NCBI RefSeq assembly: GCF_001649575.2
Contig: NC_051438.1
Span: forward strand, 25,563,786 to 25,627,785
Reading direction: 5' to 3'
Source: Kryptolebias marmoratus
Lineage: Eukaryota; Chordata; Actinopteri; Cyprinodontiformes; Rivulidae
DNA length: 64,000 bases
A program made the position numbers and the translations under genes. This document shows, piece after piece, positions 1-12,100 of this stretch. Each line of letters begins with the position of its first letter. The stretch's first letter is position 1. The notes below the pieces were generated by a model. It ran no database searches, was not told the DNA's origin, and saw nothing but the letters and a program-made list of their open reading frames with translations.

Positions 1-1221
1 AAACCTGTCCCTGCATTTTTTTTCGCCATTTTTTGTTTCGAATAATAATTCTTTCACCGATTGCACCCGGCCTTGGCCATACTTTCATGTCACCCCACTC
101 TCAGGTAAATTTTTATATTTTCTTGGACAAAGCTGACCATGGTTGTGCTCTGCCAAAGAAAAGCTTTTATGTGCAGCACTACTGAGTGCTGCCTCATTAT
201 TATGTGTAGTGTAAGTGTCCTCAATGATGACAATTACTTGTGGAACACTAAACACTAATTCAGCTCCAGCTACATGAAAGCATGCCCTCCCAAACAGAGT
301 AATTATTCTTCCCTCCAAATTATCAGTTGTGACATGAAAACTCATCATTTTGTGGTCACTACTTCCAGTTTAAATCTAATCTAGCACCTTGACTATCGTC
401 CTACTGTACTTCAACGAAATTGCTCTGCTTCTATTGACATAAGAACAAAAAAAAGGAGAAAGGAAAAAAGAAAGAACAATGAAAGAACAATTTGCATCTA
501 ACATTTCTTTACCAAATAATATAATGTCTTATTTTATATTGTTTTTGAAATTATCTTTTTTCCTAATCTCTACATTTACATTAGGATTACAAATATGCTT
601 TTAAAAGTCTCTTTCTTGTAATAGACAGTAAAAGCGTCATTAAGCAAGTAACACAAAATACCTCAGATGCTCAGAATTTAACCAAATTGGCTTATAAGAT
701 CAAGAATAAAATTACCAGTAAAAATCATTTCAGTGAACAAATCTATGAAAAAAATCAACTGAGCCCCAAGGGGTAATCAAAAACAATTAGCATAAACAGG
801 TAAGACTGATTTAATAATGGCTGAAAACTAAATGAATTACAATAAAACATCCAGATTCTATTACGCTATTAAATATTTGCAGGCAGAAGGAAAAAACAGT
901 TTCTATAGCAACGATTTAATTTTCCCTAAAGAGAAGTTTTTTTTTCTTAAATTGGAAACTCTTAATATTAATATAGCTGGTGGGGAAAAATAATCCTCTG
1001 CATGTGTTGCTGTCCCTTAAAAACCAATCAGCCTGCATGTAACTACATGTGTTTATGTGTGTGCAGTTGCACTGTATCTGTGCTGTAACCATATCTCACT
1101 GCCAAAGGACCGTTCTGAAATCAGGTTAGAGGGCTGGGGGCACAAGGTGGCACTGTGATACACTCTGCAAGAGCTTACTGTCTGAGTTAACAGCTTTCTG
1201 GCACATCTTTGTTTAAGTCAC
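1..1221 (-). other. intron (partial, 3' side leaves window)
   Basis: AT-rich intronic DNA with no exon that continues the NHL domain. Short A-rich runs occur near 445-475. No transposon recognised. Confidence 0.8.
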
Positions 1222-1376
1222 CTGATTGATATCCATGCTGTTGTCACAGGTCAGAGGACGAGCCGATGTCAGGTCATTGGAACCGAGGAAAGTGGAGATG
1301 ATGCCGTTCTGGTCCACCTTTCTGATAGTGGTGCCATCAACAAAATAAATCAGCCCGTTCTTGTCCACGGCAATGC
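1222..1376 (-). CDS. tenm3: tenm3 exon: NHL beta-propeller, third part (last exon in window)
   Basis: The 155-nt exon encodes [64 protein letters not shown] is a canonical NHL blade. The acceptor is TGCTTTCAACAG and the donor GTGACT, which is non-optimal at +4 to +6. The exon ends on a full codon; the next one should begin V-R-L-E-W-P-T-D-L-A and lies below position 1, since nothing matching it is present in 1-1221. Confidence 0.95.
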
Positions 1377-3178
1377 CTGTTGAAAGCAGGTGGTGGTGGT
1401 GGAGGGGATGAGAGAAAAGGGGGAAAACAGGGTAAAAAGAGCTTGTGAAAACAGGAAAACATGGTAGAGATGCCACATCTTTGCTTGCATGACTCAGTGG
1501 ACAGAACACGATGGATACATGTGTCAGGCTCGCCTTCCCATTATTCAGGTCACTGCAAAAAGCACAGCCATCAATAATTCACAGGCTGCTTTTCTGGTAT
1601 TAAATAATTTCTCAGGCAGAAGTGGGAAAGGCTGTATTCATACGGTATATATGCACTTGCCTTGTCTTGTAACCCCACTGTCTAAAACTGACCTCTGGAG
1701 GTGGTGGTGTCAGTGAGTGAGGCTTTGAGGAGATTTTTTGACTCATGTAATCATCACAATCCGCACATCATTTGAGAAATAAATAAGCAAGAAAATAGAC
1801 ATGACAGCTTCTGACAATTTTTCATGAAAGGGGTTAAAGACAAGCAGTTGCCTCGGTGACAAGTGAGAACTAAATTGTCTCAGTGATTGAGTGTTAGCTC
1901 AAATCTCAAAGTTGAAGCCAAACCTGTGTGGAGTTGCAATAACCATATGTCCCAAACTGGGAAAATACATTAACGGGGTATGCCAGCCTTCACATCCCTC
2001 TCCGTGTCACCGTGCTGCTTAATAGAGATCAGCGCCTATGGGAATTCAGCCATACCTCACATGCAGGGAGGCTGTTTTTCATCCCCCACCCTGGTTTTAA
2101 CTTGCTGCGGTTTGGGGTTTTAATTTTAGAGACTGAGCTCTGCTGATATCAGGAAGTACAGTGGATGATTGCGCCATAGTTTTTACAGGAATTCAAATGT
2201 TTGGAAGGTGCTATAACTTTACTCTTACCTCCAGAGAATTTATTTTTCAATGAAGTCTTTAAAAGCTTCTATGGAAGGTTAGTGGTTTGGTTTGACCTGT
2301 GGCTAGGGCTGCACAAGATTGCTTTCTGCTAAAACATTGACGAGCTGTGGGAGCTCGCGGTGAATCCTTGGGAGCTGGCTATCTGACAGCCTGAGAGTCT
2401 CAGACAGATGAAATGTGTCACATTTGAGCAGAGTTCAGCAAATGTCTGCGAAGAGAAAAAGGAAAAAAAAAAATGGAGCCATCTGCTGTTTCTTCTCTTG
2501 TCTCGGCTTCCACCCACTCCATCATTAGAGTTGTTCCCTCAGATTGCTTTCACTCAAGCCTTTATCACCTAGCTGAAGCTGAACTATTGCAGTTGGCACT
2601 CAAAGCAGACAGCAACGAGCACAAAACAATTCATCCGAGCCTTTTATTCCAGAGGAATTTATGGAAAAGGCAGCAATCATGACATAAATGGACATGTGCT
2701 ATCTGAATGTGGACAACAGGTTGTGCATAGCACTTACTGGCTTGTGGGCAGTGGTTACTTTACTGTGAGCTTTAAAAGCATGAAGTCTTGACTTTAAAAG
2801 AGCTTTTGCCCAAAGGAGAAACAAACTCAAAAATTAAGTTCACATTTTGAAAAGATTTTGACAAGAATAACTCAAGAAGAAAAATATGTAATACCTTTTA
2901 AAATTCTGAGGGCAACAGCTTTTTGATTGAGAGCATTACATAGCTTTAATTTACAAAGTATCCATGTTTTTTCTTAGTAAACAGCCCTGTTTACTTTTAA
3001 TTTAACAAGAGAACCACAACCAAAATTAATTAATTTAAAATGAGTAAGCCATCATTTGGCCCAGAGCCTAAAGCACACATAAATTTAAATCTAGCAGGTG
3101 TCACTTCTGAATGAGAAATCCATCACTGTGTTCCACCCCTCTATTGAGCATAACAACTTCATTAATTTTAAATGATAC
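1377..3178 (-). other. intron
   Basis: Between the second and third NHL exons in the window. It contains a (TGG)n-like run at about 1389-1403, close to the acceptor. The 2040-2180 and 2330-2460 stretches are complex, non-repetitive sequence. No coding signal. Confidence 0.85.
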
Positions 3179-3411
3179 CTTTGGGTCCAGTGAGGGAAGC
3201 CTCTGGAGCTTTGCCTCCATCTCCACAGTGGTTCTCGTCAAAGGGCAGGCAGTGTTCCCCAGTTCCTGCCACCACCTCTGCGTTCGACTGCAGGTCCTTG
3301 GTTCCACTCAGTATCTTCGGCCGGTAGATTCGCCGGGAGTTGGTGTCTGACACATAAAGCTGGCCGGTCACTGGATCGGTTGCCAGGTAATACCGGTGTG
3401 CTGGGTTGTTG
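3179..3411 (-). CDS. tenm3: tenm3 exon: NHL beta-propeller, second part
   Basis: The 233-nt exon encodes [60 protein letters not shown] and [16 protein letters not shown]. VVAGTGExCLPFD and GDGGKAxEA are classic NHL/teneurin motifs. The acceptor is TTTAACACAG and the donor GTATCA. The first C completes the Ser codon from the microexon (or from the preceding exon when it is skipped); the last G joins GC to make Gly. Confidence 0.96.
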
Positions 3412-6400
3412 CTGTGTTAAAGAAAATAATTCATTATAAATTCTAATTGCAGACTGTGTGCTTCTTTAGAAGCATTTTTTTATACAGTAAAGCTAGACTG
3501 TTGTTAATGGTGCAAATCCATCTCTAAGATGCGATCTCATTCATCATTCTCAGTGAAATTATTTAAATTACTTGTAGCAGAGTATTGTTACTCAGACCTC
3601 TTCAGCTCCACTGCAATAAGAAGCAGTACTGCAGGTCATTCATGTCTAAAGTAAAAACCCTAAACTTCTTCTATGCCCAAAAGGACACTTGTTCCAGATA
3701 AAATGCATGATTTACTTGCCATTATTCAATCTTATTTATGCCCTTTTCCCTCGTGATTAACAATGTACTGCAACATTTTATTTAACCATTGGGATTATTA
3801 AAGTATTTTTTTCATTCCAGTTCTATTTTAATTAAATTCAATTCGAACACAAACTGAGCTCTGATAAAATTAAGCCTCAACCATCTGGGACTAAGGGTTC
3901 TCTGTAGGAAACTCTCCTTAATGAATGCTTTCAAAAAATTCAAGAAGACATAATAAAAATAGATTCCAACAATAAATCTACTAATCAATAAATGAATAAA
4001 TACAAAAGTACTTGCACACATACATACATACAAATCATTTTTCAATAGGTAGATTTAATCTCCAACTCTTTGTCTTATTTTAGAGATTAGAATATAAATA
4101 CATATTAGTTTTAATTCTGCCACTATAGGGTGACTTTATCTGCTGGCTCTTTAATCTTCTTCATCATGACTAGTGCAATGTGCTCTGATTGGCCACATTC
4201 AGAAATCTTAGGCAGAGCGACAATCCACACTTGTAAGCATCACCTCATAAACTTGAAAGTGTGGAATTTCCAAAAGCCTAGTTGTCAAACAGATTCAAAT
4301 CTTGCTCTGGTCAAGTGCTTGAACAACAGATTATGCTCATATTTCCATCTCGGATCCTAAGAAATTCAAACAGACACTCTGAAATTTAAATTTCACTAAC
4401 TACATGAAAAGTTGTTTTGTTCATCTAGGTCTGATCTGCATTTATGTGTTTCTTCAATACGCCGACAATCAAGCCTGTATCAAATGCATAATGTTAGAGT
4501 TAACTGAAAAACATCTTGGGCAGAAAATATTACAGAACGATTTCTGTCAGATAAATATTAAACACATTATCTTTCTACTGCACACAGTAGCAGTGGATTG
4601 AGTCTTTTAACCATGCACCACTTACGGGCAAAATTCTAGATCTGTTTCTGTTAAAAGGTGATTGTGTGGGCAACGTGCTGAAGTACAGGCTCAAGTGGGA
4701 AACATCTGAAATCTGGTCAAAACAAAACTAACGCAGTTAATAAAAGTTGGCCACTTGACTGCAAATGGGCTTTTTCTCTTAATCTGGGGAACAACGGACA
4801 CCCAAACTACTTTCTAAGTTTTCAAGAGGACATTAACTACAGTTTATATGCAATAAACTGAAGCTCATTACCATAACAAAAACAAAAACAGCAACAAAAA
4901 AGAGACAGCGACAGTGAACAACAAGAATATAATAAAGGCGGAATGCATTTTCCTTTCAGTGTTATGAAGTTAATTTACGCACAGTACACTGGACCTGAAG
5001 TCACCAAAATGAATACGCATTTTTAGTATTTAAGCTATTATTAAGAATGTTATTTTCTAAAACATACACAGTACATTGCTAATTAAGTACAATGTTGTTG
5101 CTTAAAATACAGACATTATTATCAGCTTGAAATAAGTAAAAACAATGTCATGTGCACGGGCAGTAAACTTAAGAGGGAAGTAATTTCTGAATGTTTAATG
5201 TTGTAAAGAAAAAGAGCATAACAAAGGAAAAGGCTAGAGCCTCTGAGGGTAAAAAGTGCAGAAAACAGAAGGTTGAAAGATAGAATTCAGACTAAATTTA
5301 ACAGGATACCACCTCAGCGGGGTTCCAGTTTGCAAAGCAGAAATGACAACTTGTGTGCCAGATCATTTCATCTGTTATCAGACTCCTGTGGGGAGAAGCC
5401 TCTGGAAATTACAGAAATGACTAGCTTATGTTAACAAAGTGTGACAATTAATGGCATCTCTTTCTGCTTATTTGCATTATTTAACTGTCAAATAAAGGAC
5501 TGCAGTATAAATATAGGCAAAATTAGAAATCTAAAAATAATACAACATATAACTGAAGGTTTATTATTTATTAATTTATGATTATGTGTGACACCAGATT
5601 CCGACAAACTCGACATATTTGTAAAACAATTGAATTAAGGCAGAACAAATGCGTACCAGGTGCTCAGAGATAATTAAAGAGCTCAAAACTGAAGTAGTTA
5701 CAATAAAAAAATAACTTGCTTTACTGTGCAGTCATAAACATTGCTGCTCTGTTTCTGCTGAAGTTTAATGTTTCCTCACTCAATATTACATTGGCTCTGG
5801 AAGGGAATAATGTGACGGCAAAATAAATGTGGCAATGAAACATCTTTGTAAAATGATAAAAATGCAGCCATAAAACTTGATGGCCATTATGAGTCAAAGT
5901 AAATGTTCAAAATAGGTGGCTACTATCAAGCTCCTATAAAAAATTCAGTAAGTCAAACATAAGTAACCCCTTCTTTTACAGTCTACCTGCAGGGGGTAGA
6001 CATAATAAATGAGACACCTGTCCTGGTGTTTTACAATCCAATGAAACATTTATGCAATACATATTACTATTGTATGGGTCTTGATGTTTAAACACATGTA
6101 AGAGAAAGTTTATGTGGTCTTGATATTACTTATAGACAGCTTGTTGTTAGTCTCAATTTTTTTATTTATTTAATTTTTTTATTTTTTATAAAGTTCTCTG
6201 TCTTTTTCACAACATCTCAACAGTTTGGCCACACCTGTCACAGGTGTTAAAGCCGGTGCCAGTCAATTCCTGGTCAGGCAGTCCTAGGAGCAGGCAATGC
6301 CCTGCAGGGATTCACAAACTTCCGACTGATCCAGAATTCAGCAGCTCTGAAAGCATCAAGCTGCTACATGTCACTCTGTCTCCATGCTCACTTCACTGTC

Positions 6401-7220
6401 ATACTATTGTTGCTCATATAAGGTTCAACATTTGGATACAAGCTCAAGAATTTAATTTCAGCCATTTTTTTAAAGATCTTAAACTCTTTTAAACCGTCCT
6501 TTGTGCCTAATTAATACAATGCTGTGTTGAATCTGTACCCTTTTCATTCAGCCAAGAGTTTGAAACGACAGGAAAATCAGAAATCACTGCATGAATCAGA
6601 AAAAATTTGATTTGAACTTCACTCAAAGGTCATTTATCCTATTCTCATTATTGGATCAACCCAGCAGTGGAGTTACTATAGCAAAGCCAGCTTAATAAAG
6701 TTCCTGCAGTTTACTGTTTGGAGCACCTCTTGCACTTGTCATGTTAATCACTGGGACAAGCTAATTGCCACCAATATGCATCTTCACTTGATACAGTGTC
6801 GTTGCCATATTCATGAATACAAAGCAGTTGTGTAAGCCCCTCCGGATGGGAACATCTGCCAAACACCATCACTAGAAATGTAATTATAAGCTTTGCAATG
6901 ATACTGAACTTTACTGCAGAAGTCTGCTGTTTGACTGTATAACATGTAGGCGTTTCTTTGCATAATTTTTCAAATCTGTAAAGGCTGCCAATGCATATTT
7001 CACTGTTTTACAAAAAGCAGATGTACTAATTCCGAAAGTTCACGCACGCTCCCTCTTGTTTAGATGCAATCAAGCTATCGCTGATTTGCTGTAATTACAA
7101 AAGGTAATCATTGGTGCTTTAACAACTGTAAAAAGCAGAGTTATTCATGTGTTTACAAAGACGATGACATGCAAAAAGAAGGCAAAAAAGAAAACAGGCA
7201 CTAACATAAGAAACACCTAC
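3412..7220 (-). other. intron downstream of the NHL microexon
   Basis: Mostly AT-rich unique-looking DNA. At about 6300-6370 a degenerate plus-strand stretch can read RLIQNSAA, resembling the end of CR1/L2-type LINE proteins, but it is too short to call. 6560-7100 is complex sequence without repeats. Confidence 0.8.
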
Positions 7221-7241
7221 CTGTGTCTAAAGTCTTTATTT
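7221..7241 (-). CDS. tenm3: tenm3 microexon: NHL splice site B insert (21 nt)
   Basis: A 21-nt exon with acceptor TGTCATAG and donor GTAGGT. Spliced between 8933 and 3411 it yields L-R-NKDFRH-S-NNPAH; skipped, it yields L-S-NNPAH. Phase is 2 at both ends, so both forms stay in frame. NKDFRHS is the known site-B insert in the first NHL blades of teneurins, whose inclusion changes homophilic adhesion and partner choice. The upstream intron has a TTTTTTCTCTCTTTTCC tract and a TGC about 22 nt before the exon, the arrangement used by the neuronal microexon activator SRRM4. Too short for ordinary gene finding. Confidence 0.93.
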
Positions 7242-8932
7242 CTATGACAGGATACAGCGAAAGCAGGAAAAGAGAGAAAAAATAAATAGAGACAATCAAA
7301 CTGATAGGTCTTGAGGGGGATATGTTAACTTGTTATTTTCAAAACTATTATTTTCCCATTTGTTTTGTCACCTGAGTGACAGATTTTTGAAAAGATATCG
7401 GGATAAACACCCTTTATCATTTATGTTTCTCCTTACTGAAATCGCAAGAAGTCAGCAAATCTGAAAAAAAAAAAAATCAAACTAAAAGCTTTATTTTTCT
7501 CACAGAGTCTCGTAGAGAAACTCACAAAGTCAAAGTTGTTCCCTTGAAGAATCAACACAGTCGGCAGAGAAGGTCACACGCAATGACAGTCTGTTTGGCA
7601 GATAGCGTAGAGGTGGAGTTCTAACCCACAGAGAGGAAAACATGTCCTCCTGTGTTCAGGAGGCGCCATCCTGCATTACCACTGCTATTCTCAATTTGAC
7701 CACTCATATTGAAATATTGATTCTGCCACTTGCTACATTGACCACTGAAGCCAGAATATAAACATCGGCTTAACACTAACAGCAGCGGAAAAAAATTCCA
7801 TTTGTGTGAGCAGGAAGGAGAGAAAGAAACGACTAAAATCACTTGAATGTTTGAAAGATTTACAATAAACACCGAAACAATCTGTTTCTGAAACAATATT
7901 TTCCTGCATTGTTGTTCTTTCATGCTAGTTATTTACAGAAAATTCAATTCAGCTTCAAGGAAAAAACAGAAAAAAAACTTGTGTCCTGTCTGAATGTAAT
8001 CAGTAAAGCTAACACAAGTTCTGTGTTTTGCCTCCTGTCATTCTAAACAGACTAAAATACTTGCTTGGGGTCATAAACCAATTCCCAAACTTTTATTTAT
8101 CTTGCAAAGACTTGCTGAACATGAATGATGATGTTTTATAGCAGCACTCTGCTTTTCATCCACACTGCTACACAATTTCTAACATCGGTGATGCAGAGGC
8201 TGATGCCTCAGCAGGTGCATTAGCAGATTTCCAGGGTGGATTAGCGTGTTTCACCCCCCAAATTAGAGTTTCTCTCAACATTCACCCTTGTAATCCTGAT
8301 ATTATCTTACAAAAGCTACTTGATGGTTGACTACCTGCCAACAGAGTGGTGACCTCTATCATTTTAGGGCTGTTTTTTTATGTTTTTGTCATGTACGTGT
8401 CTCATAGAGGATGGTGGCCCAATGTACATTTAATCAACATCTGCCACTTTGAAATAAGCCAACTGGCCAAATCAGAGTCATGGCAGGGAGAAGCCAAGTT
8501 GGCATGAGGGCGTAAATCATCCCAATTACACGCTGAAGACAGGATGTCTTTCCTAATTATGGAGATGGATAGGGAAAAGATTTCAAATTTCTATGGGGAG
8601 TGAAAAGATGTGTGTGAAATAAAGTCTGCCCACCGTGCCATTTTCGTTTCCCCTCTCCAAGCTAAACACTCAATGTGACAATGAGAAGTAAGATTTTTTT
8701 TTCTTTACATTTTTAAAGTGTACTGCGTTTTCTTGTCTGGCAATACATGCAATCTAAAATCTGCATAATTTTAAAATACGTCACATTAAGTTTCATAAAA
8801 TTGATCCAGTAGTTGTTATATACAAACTCAGAACTTGATGCATACATTGCTAGAATTATATCAGTTTAAAAGCTTCTAAATAATAACAAACAGAAAACAT
8901 ACCACTTTAATTAACATCCCACTTTCCTTTAC
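7242..8932 (-). other. intron upstream of the NHL microexon
   Basis: Holds the polypyrimidine/TGC acceptor context of the microexon (7242-7290) and a non-repetitive block at about 8370-8620 that looks like a candidate conserved non-coding element. No other exon seen. Confidence 0.85.
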
Positions 8933-9182
8933 CTGAGCTCCATGATACTCGTCACGTTCCCAGATGGGTAGATCCGGCGGATGAAATTAAAATCGCCAAC
9001 GTAGAGGCTTCCATCGATGCCCCAGGCCAGAGCGACTGGCGCCAACAGCTTGTTGCCCTGGGCCTGCCCATTACAGCTGGGGCAGGAAATGCTCCTGCGC
9101 CGTCCATTCCCCATCACAGTGGAAATCACTGGGGGCTGGAGGGAGATGAACTGGTTCTCCCCGCTTCCTTTGTATAGGATGC
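8933..9182 (-). CDS. tenm3: tenm3 exon: NHL beta-propeller, first part
   Basis: The 250-nt exon encodes [58 protein letters not shown] and [14 protein letters not shown], then TSIMEL. The first NHL blade is recognised by [18 protein letters not shown] followed by the RR motif. The NHL propeller is the main homophilic contact surface of teneurins. The acceptor is TTTCTCAG and the donor GTAAAG. The exon ends AG, which makes Arg if the downstream microexon is used and Ser if it is skipped. Confidence 0.96.
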
Positions 9183-12100
9183 CTGAGAAACAAAACAGCA
9201 GGTATTTATTTACAGGTGTGAACACATCACTGTTGTCTGTCAATGATGCAAAATAACTGGACGCATTGTTTAGCTGCAATCTAACCAAATCTGATAGGAA
9301 GAAGAAAAAAATACATAAATCGATTCTATTATTATTAAAATATAAATTCATGTTAATGGTGTGCATTTAAAATATATCAGCTTCTTTTATGCTAAAGATT
9401 GTTAAATTGTTAAAACTGTTACATAAAATATATATTTATCTATTTGACTGTATGGTATCTTTACACCCGTTGTCTTCAACAGAAACAACAAAATGAATGG
9501 AAGGATTTGCATGAGCAATTAATTAAGAAAAAAGTTGGTTTATAAAACATTACAGCATTTAAATAAAATCAGATACTATTACTAAGTCAAGCTACCCGAT
9601 GAGAAGAGCTTTAAACAGTCTGTTTTTTAGATATTCTACAAAGAGATTATAAGTTAATATTTTCTATTTTTTACATTTAGAAATGTAGATACAGTTTTCC
9701 ACTAATTGCTTAAAAACGTTTTCATAATGTTACCCAAAAGAGATGTTAGTGAAGTGTGTTTGTGTGTATTAGTTAGGAGCAGCAGGCTGTGTTCAGAGCA
9801 TCTTCATTTTGACTCAGAGAGGAATTCTCATGGAGGAGTCAGGGTGAACGCTTCTCAGAGCACGACCCGTTCAAGAGCAAATTTCCAACACCAAAAACTA
9901 TACTTTTATTTTAAACAGTTATTTGCCATCACTTTTTTTTTCTCAACCAAATGGTGTCTATACTGGTACAAATAATTATAAGCAAAAGTCATTCAATCTC
10001 TCTATTTTTTCCTTGTAAAATATGGCTCAGAGTAATATGCTCATTCCTCCCAAGAAAAAGATATGCTGTTTCTACTTTTGCAATCACTCAATTTTACTGT
10101 CTGTTATTTTGGGATTTCACCATCCGAACTAAGAATCACAATCGATAGGATACAGTCAGCATACCTTTGTGCACACAAGTACGCTTAACAACATGGAGGA
10201 TGTTCTGTTGAACAAATAGGGACAAACAACAACTGACGTCTGCAAAATTGGAAGATATGTAAAAATAAAAATATTTTTTGCTCAAAAATTTTTGCTGTTA
10301 AGTTTTACATGGCAGAAATTTGATCTTGAACTCACCCTGCTTTAGGTAGCTGTTAGTTCGACTCACTCATAAAAAATTCTCCCTGATTCTCCAAATTATG
10401 ATTGTTCCAGTGACTGTTTTTTAAAGCAATGACTCATAAGTAGTCCACATAACCCCACATTGAAACGAGAGACAAAAATACCGCAAAACAAAAACAAAAA
10501 ACCCCCCAACAAACTATTCCTTTAAGTAACGCTCAGACAGTGATGTCTTTTAAATAGAGCAGGGAGCAGAGGCGGCACACAGGCAACACTCTGGCCATCA
10601 ATTCAACTGATAGATCCCAGTATTGTAGAGCTATGTCACTGCCTCAGTGGATTACTGGAAACCCTCTATAAAGCTGAAGTATATTTTATGTAAAATGATG
10701 TTCTCTTAACTTGACAGGGAGCCTGTTTGCTTCAAGTCGCAGAGAGACAGTAAACATAAATACAGTATGGAGATGTGGACAGTCCCTAAATCACAGTCCA
10801 TACATTTCACTGAAGGACTCTAAATGTAGTGAGTCATAACAGATTAATATTTTAACAAGGGGCAAATATAACTGGGGGGGTTGGAGCGCATGTGTATAGT
10901 GAGAATTTCTTCAAAGGGGGGAAAATTACATCAGAGGAAAGAAGTGCATGCTCGGAGCACTTAATTATTCACATCCAGCAACTTGTGTGAATTCACTTTG
11001 CCTCTGTCCTAATTAGTGGATCTGTGACACCACTGAATGGCCACATCATGCCGTTCGCCCATAGAGCCATACGGTAAGCCATTGTAACCCTCAATATAAG
11101 TGAAATCAAGTGTGCAGCTTGTCCCCTCTCTGATTAGTTCCTTTCATTGATTTTAGCTGATTGAAGGACAAATTCAAATGAAGACACAGACTGCCGAGAC
11201 TCTTGGCGATCTGACCAATCCGTCTTTTGTTTCCGACAGCATTATACATGAGCCTCTAAGCAAGACAAATAGGTCCAGGACAAGGCTTTCTGTGTGACGC
11301 GTGGAAACGTATGACCTTGGGACTTTAATTGAACTGTGATCCATCCGTTGGCACGCTGAAAGAAACACCCGGTGTGATGAAAACACTCAGTGAGCTGAAA
11401 GGTTGATGCTGCACCCAGAGAGAAAAAAGTTATACATCAAAGATGACTAATAAGCTGCATAATTTGATCTGAATTTTAATGTCTGTCTCTGTAATGACTT
11501 CTCAACATTCACTGGAAAGATAAGGATGTTTCTTATATGCATGATGCAATATGCAGTGTGGAGGACATGGATCAGTTTTAGCACTACAGCCATGTCGCAA
11601 TTTGGCAGACATTCAGCTTAAAAAAAGAATGCTGAAGTCATTCAAGCAATCCAATATGGTCCTTTCCTTTTACACTTCCATCACGGTTTACTGTACACAC
11701 AAGTCTTCCCAAAGGCTATTAGACAGTGTAATGGAATAGATTAAATACAGCTATCAATCAACAGCTACCCCCCACCATCACTCCCACACTTACTATTGAC
11801 ACTATACTCTTTCACTTTGATTTTCTCACACACACAATGTCTTCCGCCAGCTTAGAGTGAGCAGATTAAGGTTCAGCTTTCTTCCCTCAAGGACACTTGG
11901 CCATGACACATTACTGCTGATGATTGTTGCAAGGATCAAGCTTGTGATGTCTCAGCTGGAGAGCTCAACTGATGGGAATTTGGCTTCTGACTATCCAGAG
12001 CTCGGGGCTGTGGAGGGGGACTCCTACGGTGTCACCACTAAAAATGGCTTTGGAGTCCACAAGCATGTATTCATAAATATTTCGCACTTCTCACTCTGAA

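Noticed and set aside
85..348. 87-codon minus-strand frame at the window start, considered as the next NHL exon
   Set aside because: It lacks the expected RLEWPTDLA motif and NHL blades; no phase-0 acceptor precedes it.
6244..6492. Possible LINE fragment reading RLIQNSAA and LKRQ on the plus strand
   Set aside because: Only about eight consecutive residues agree with CR1/L2-type proteins; the rest is too degenerate to call from sequence alone.
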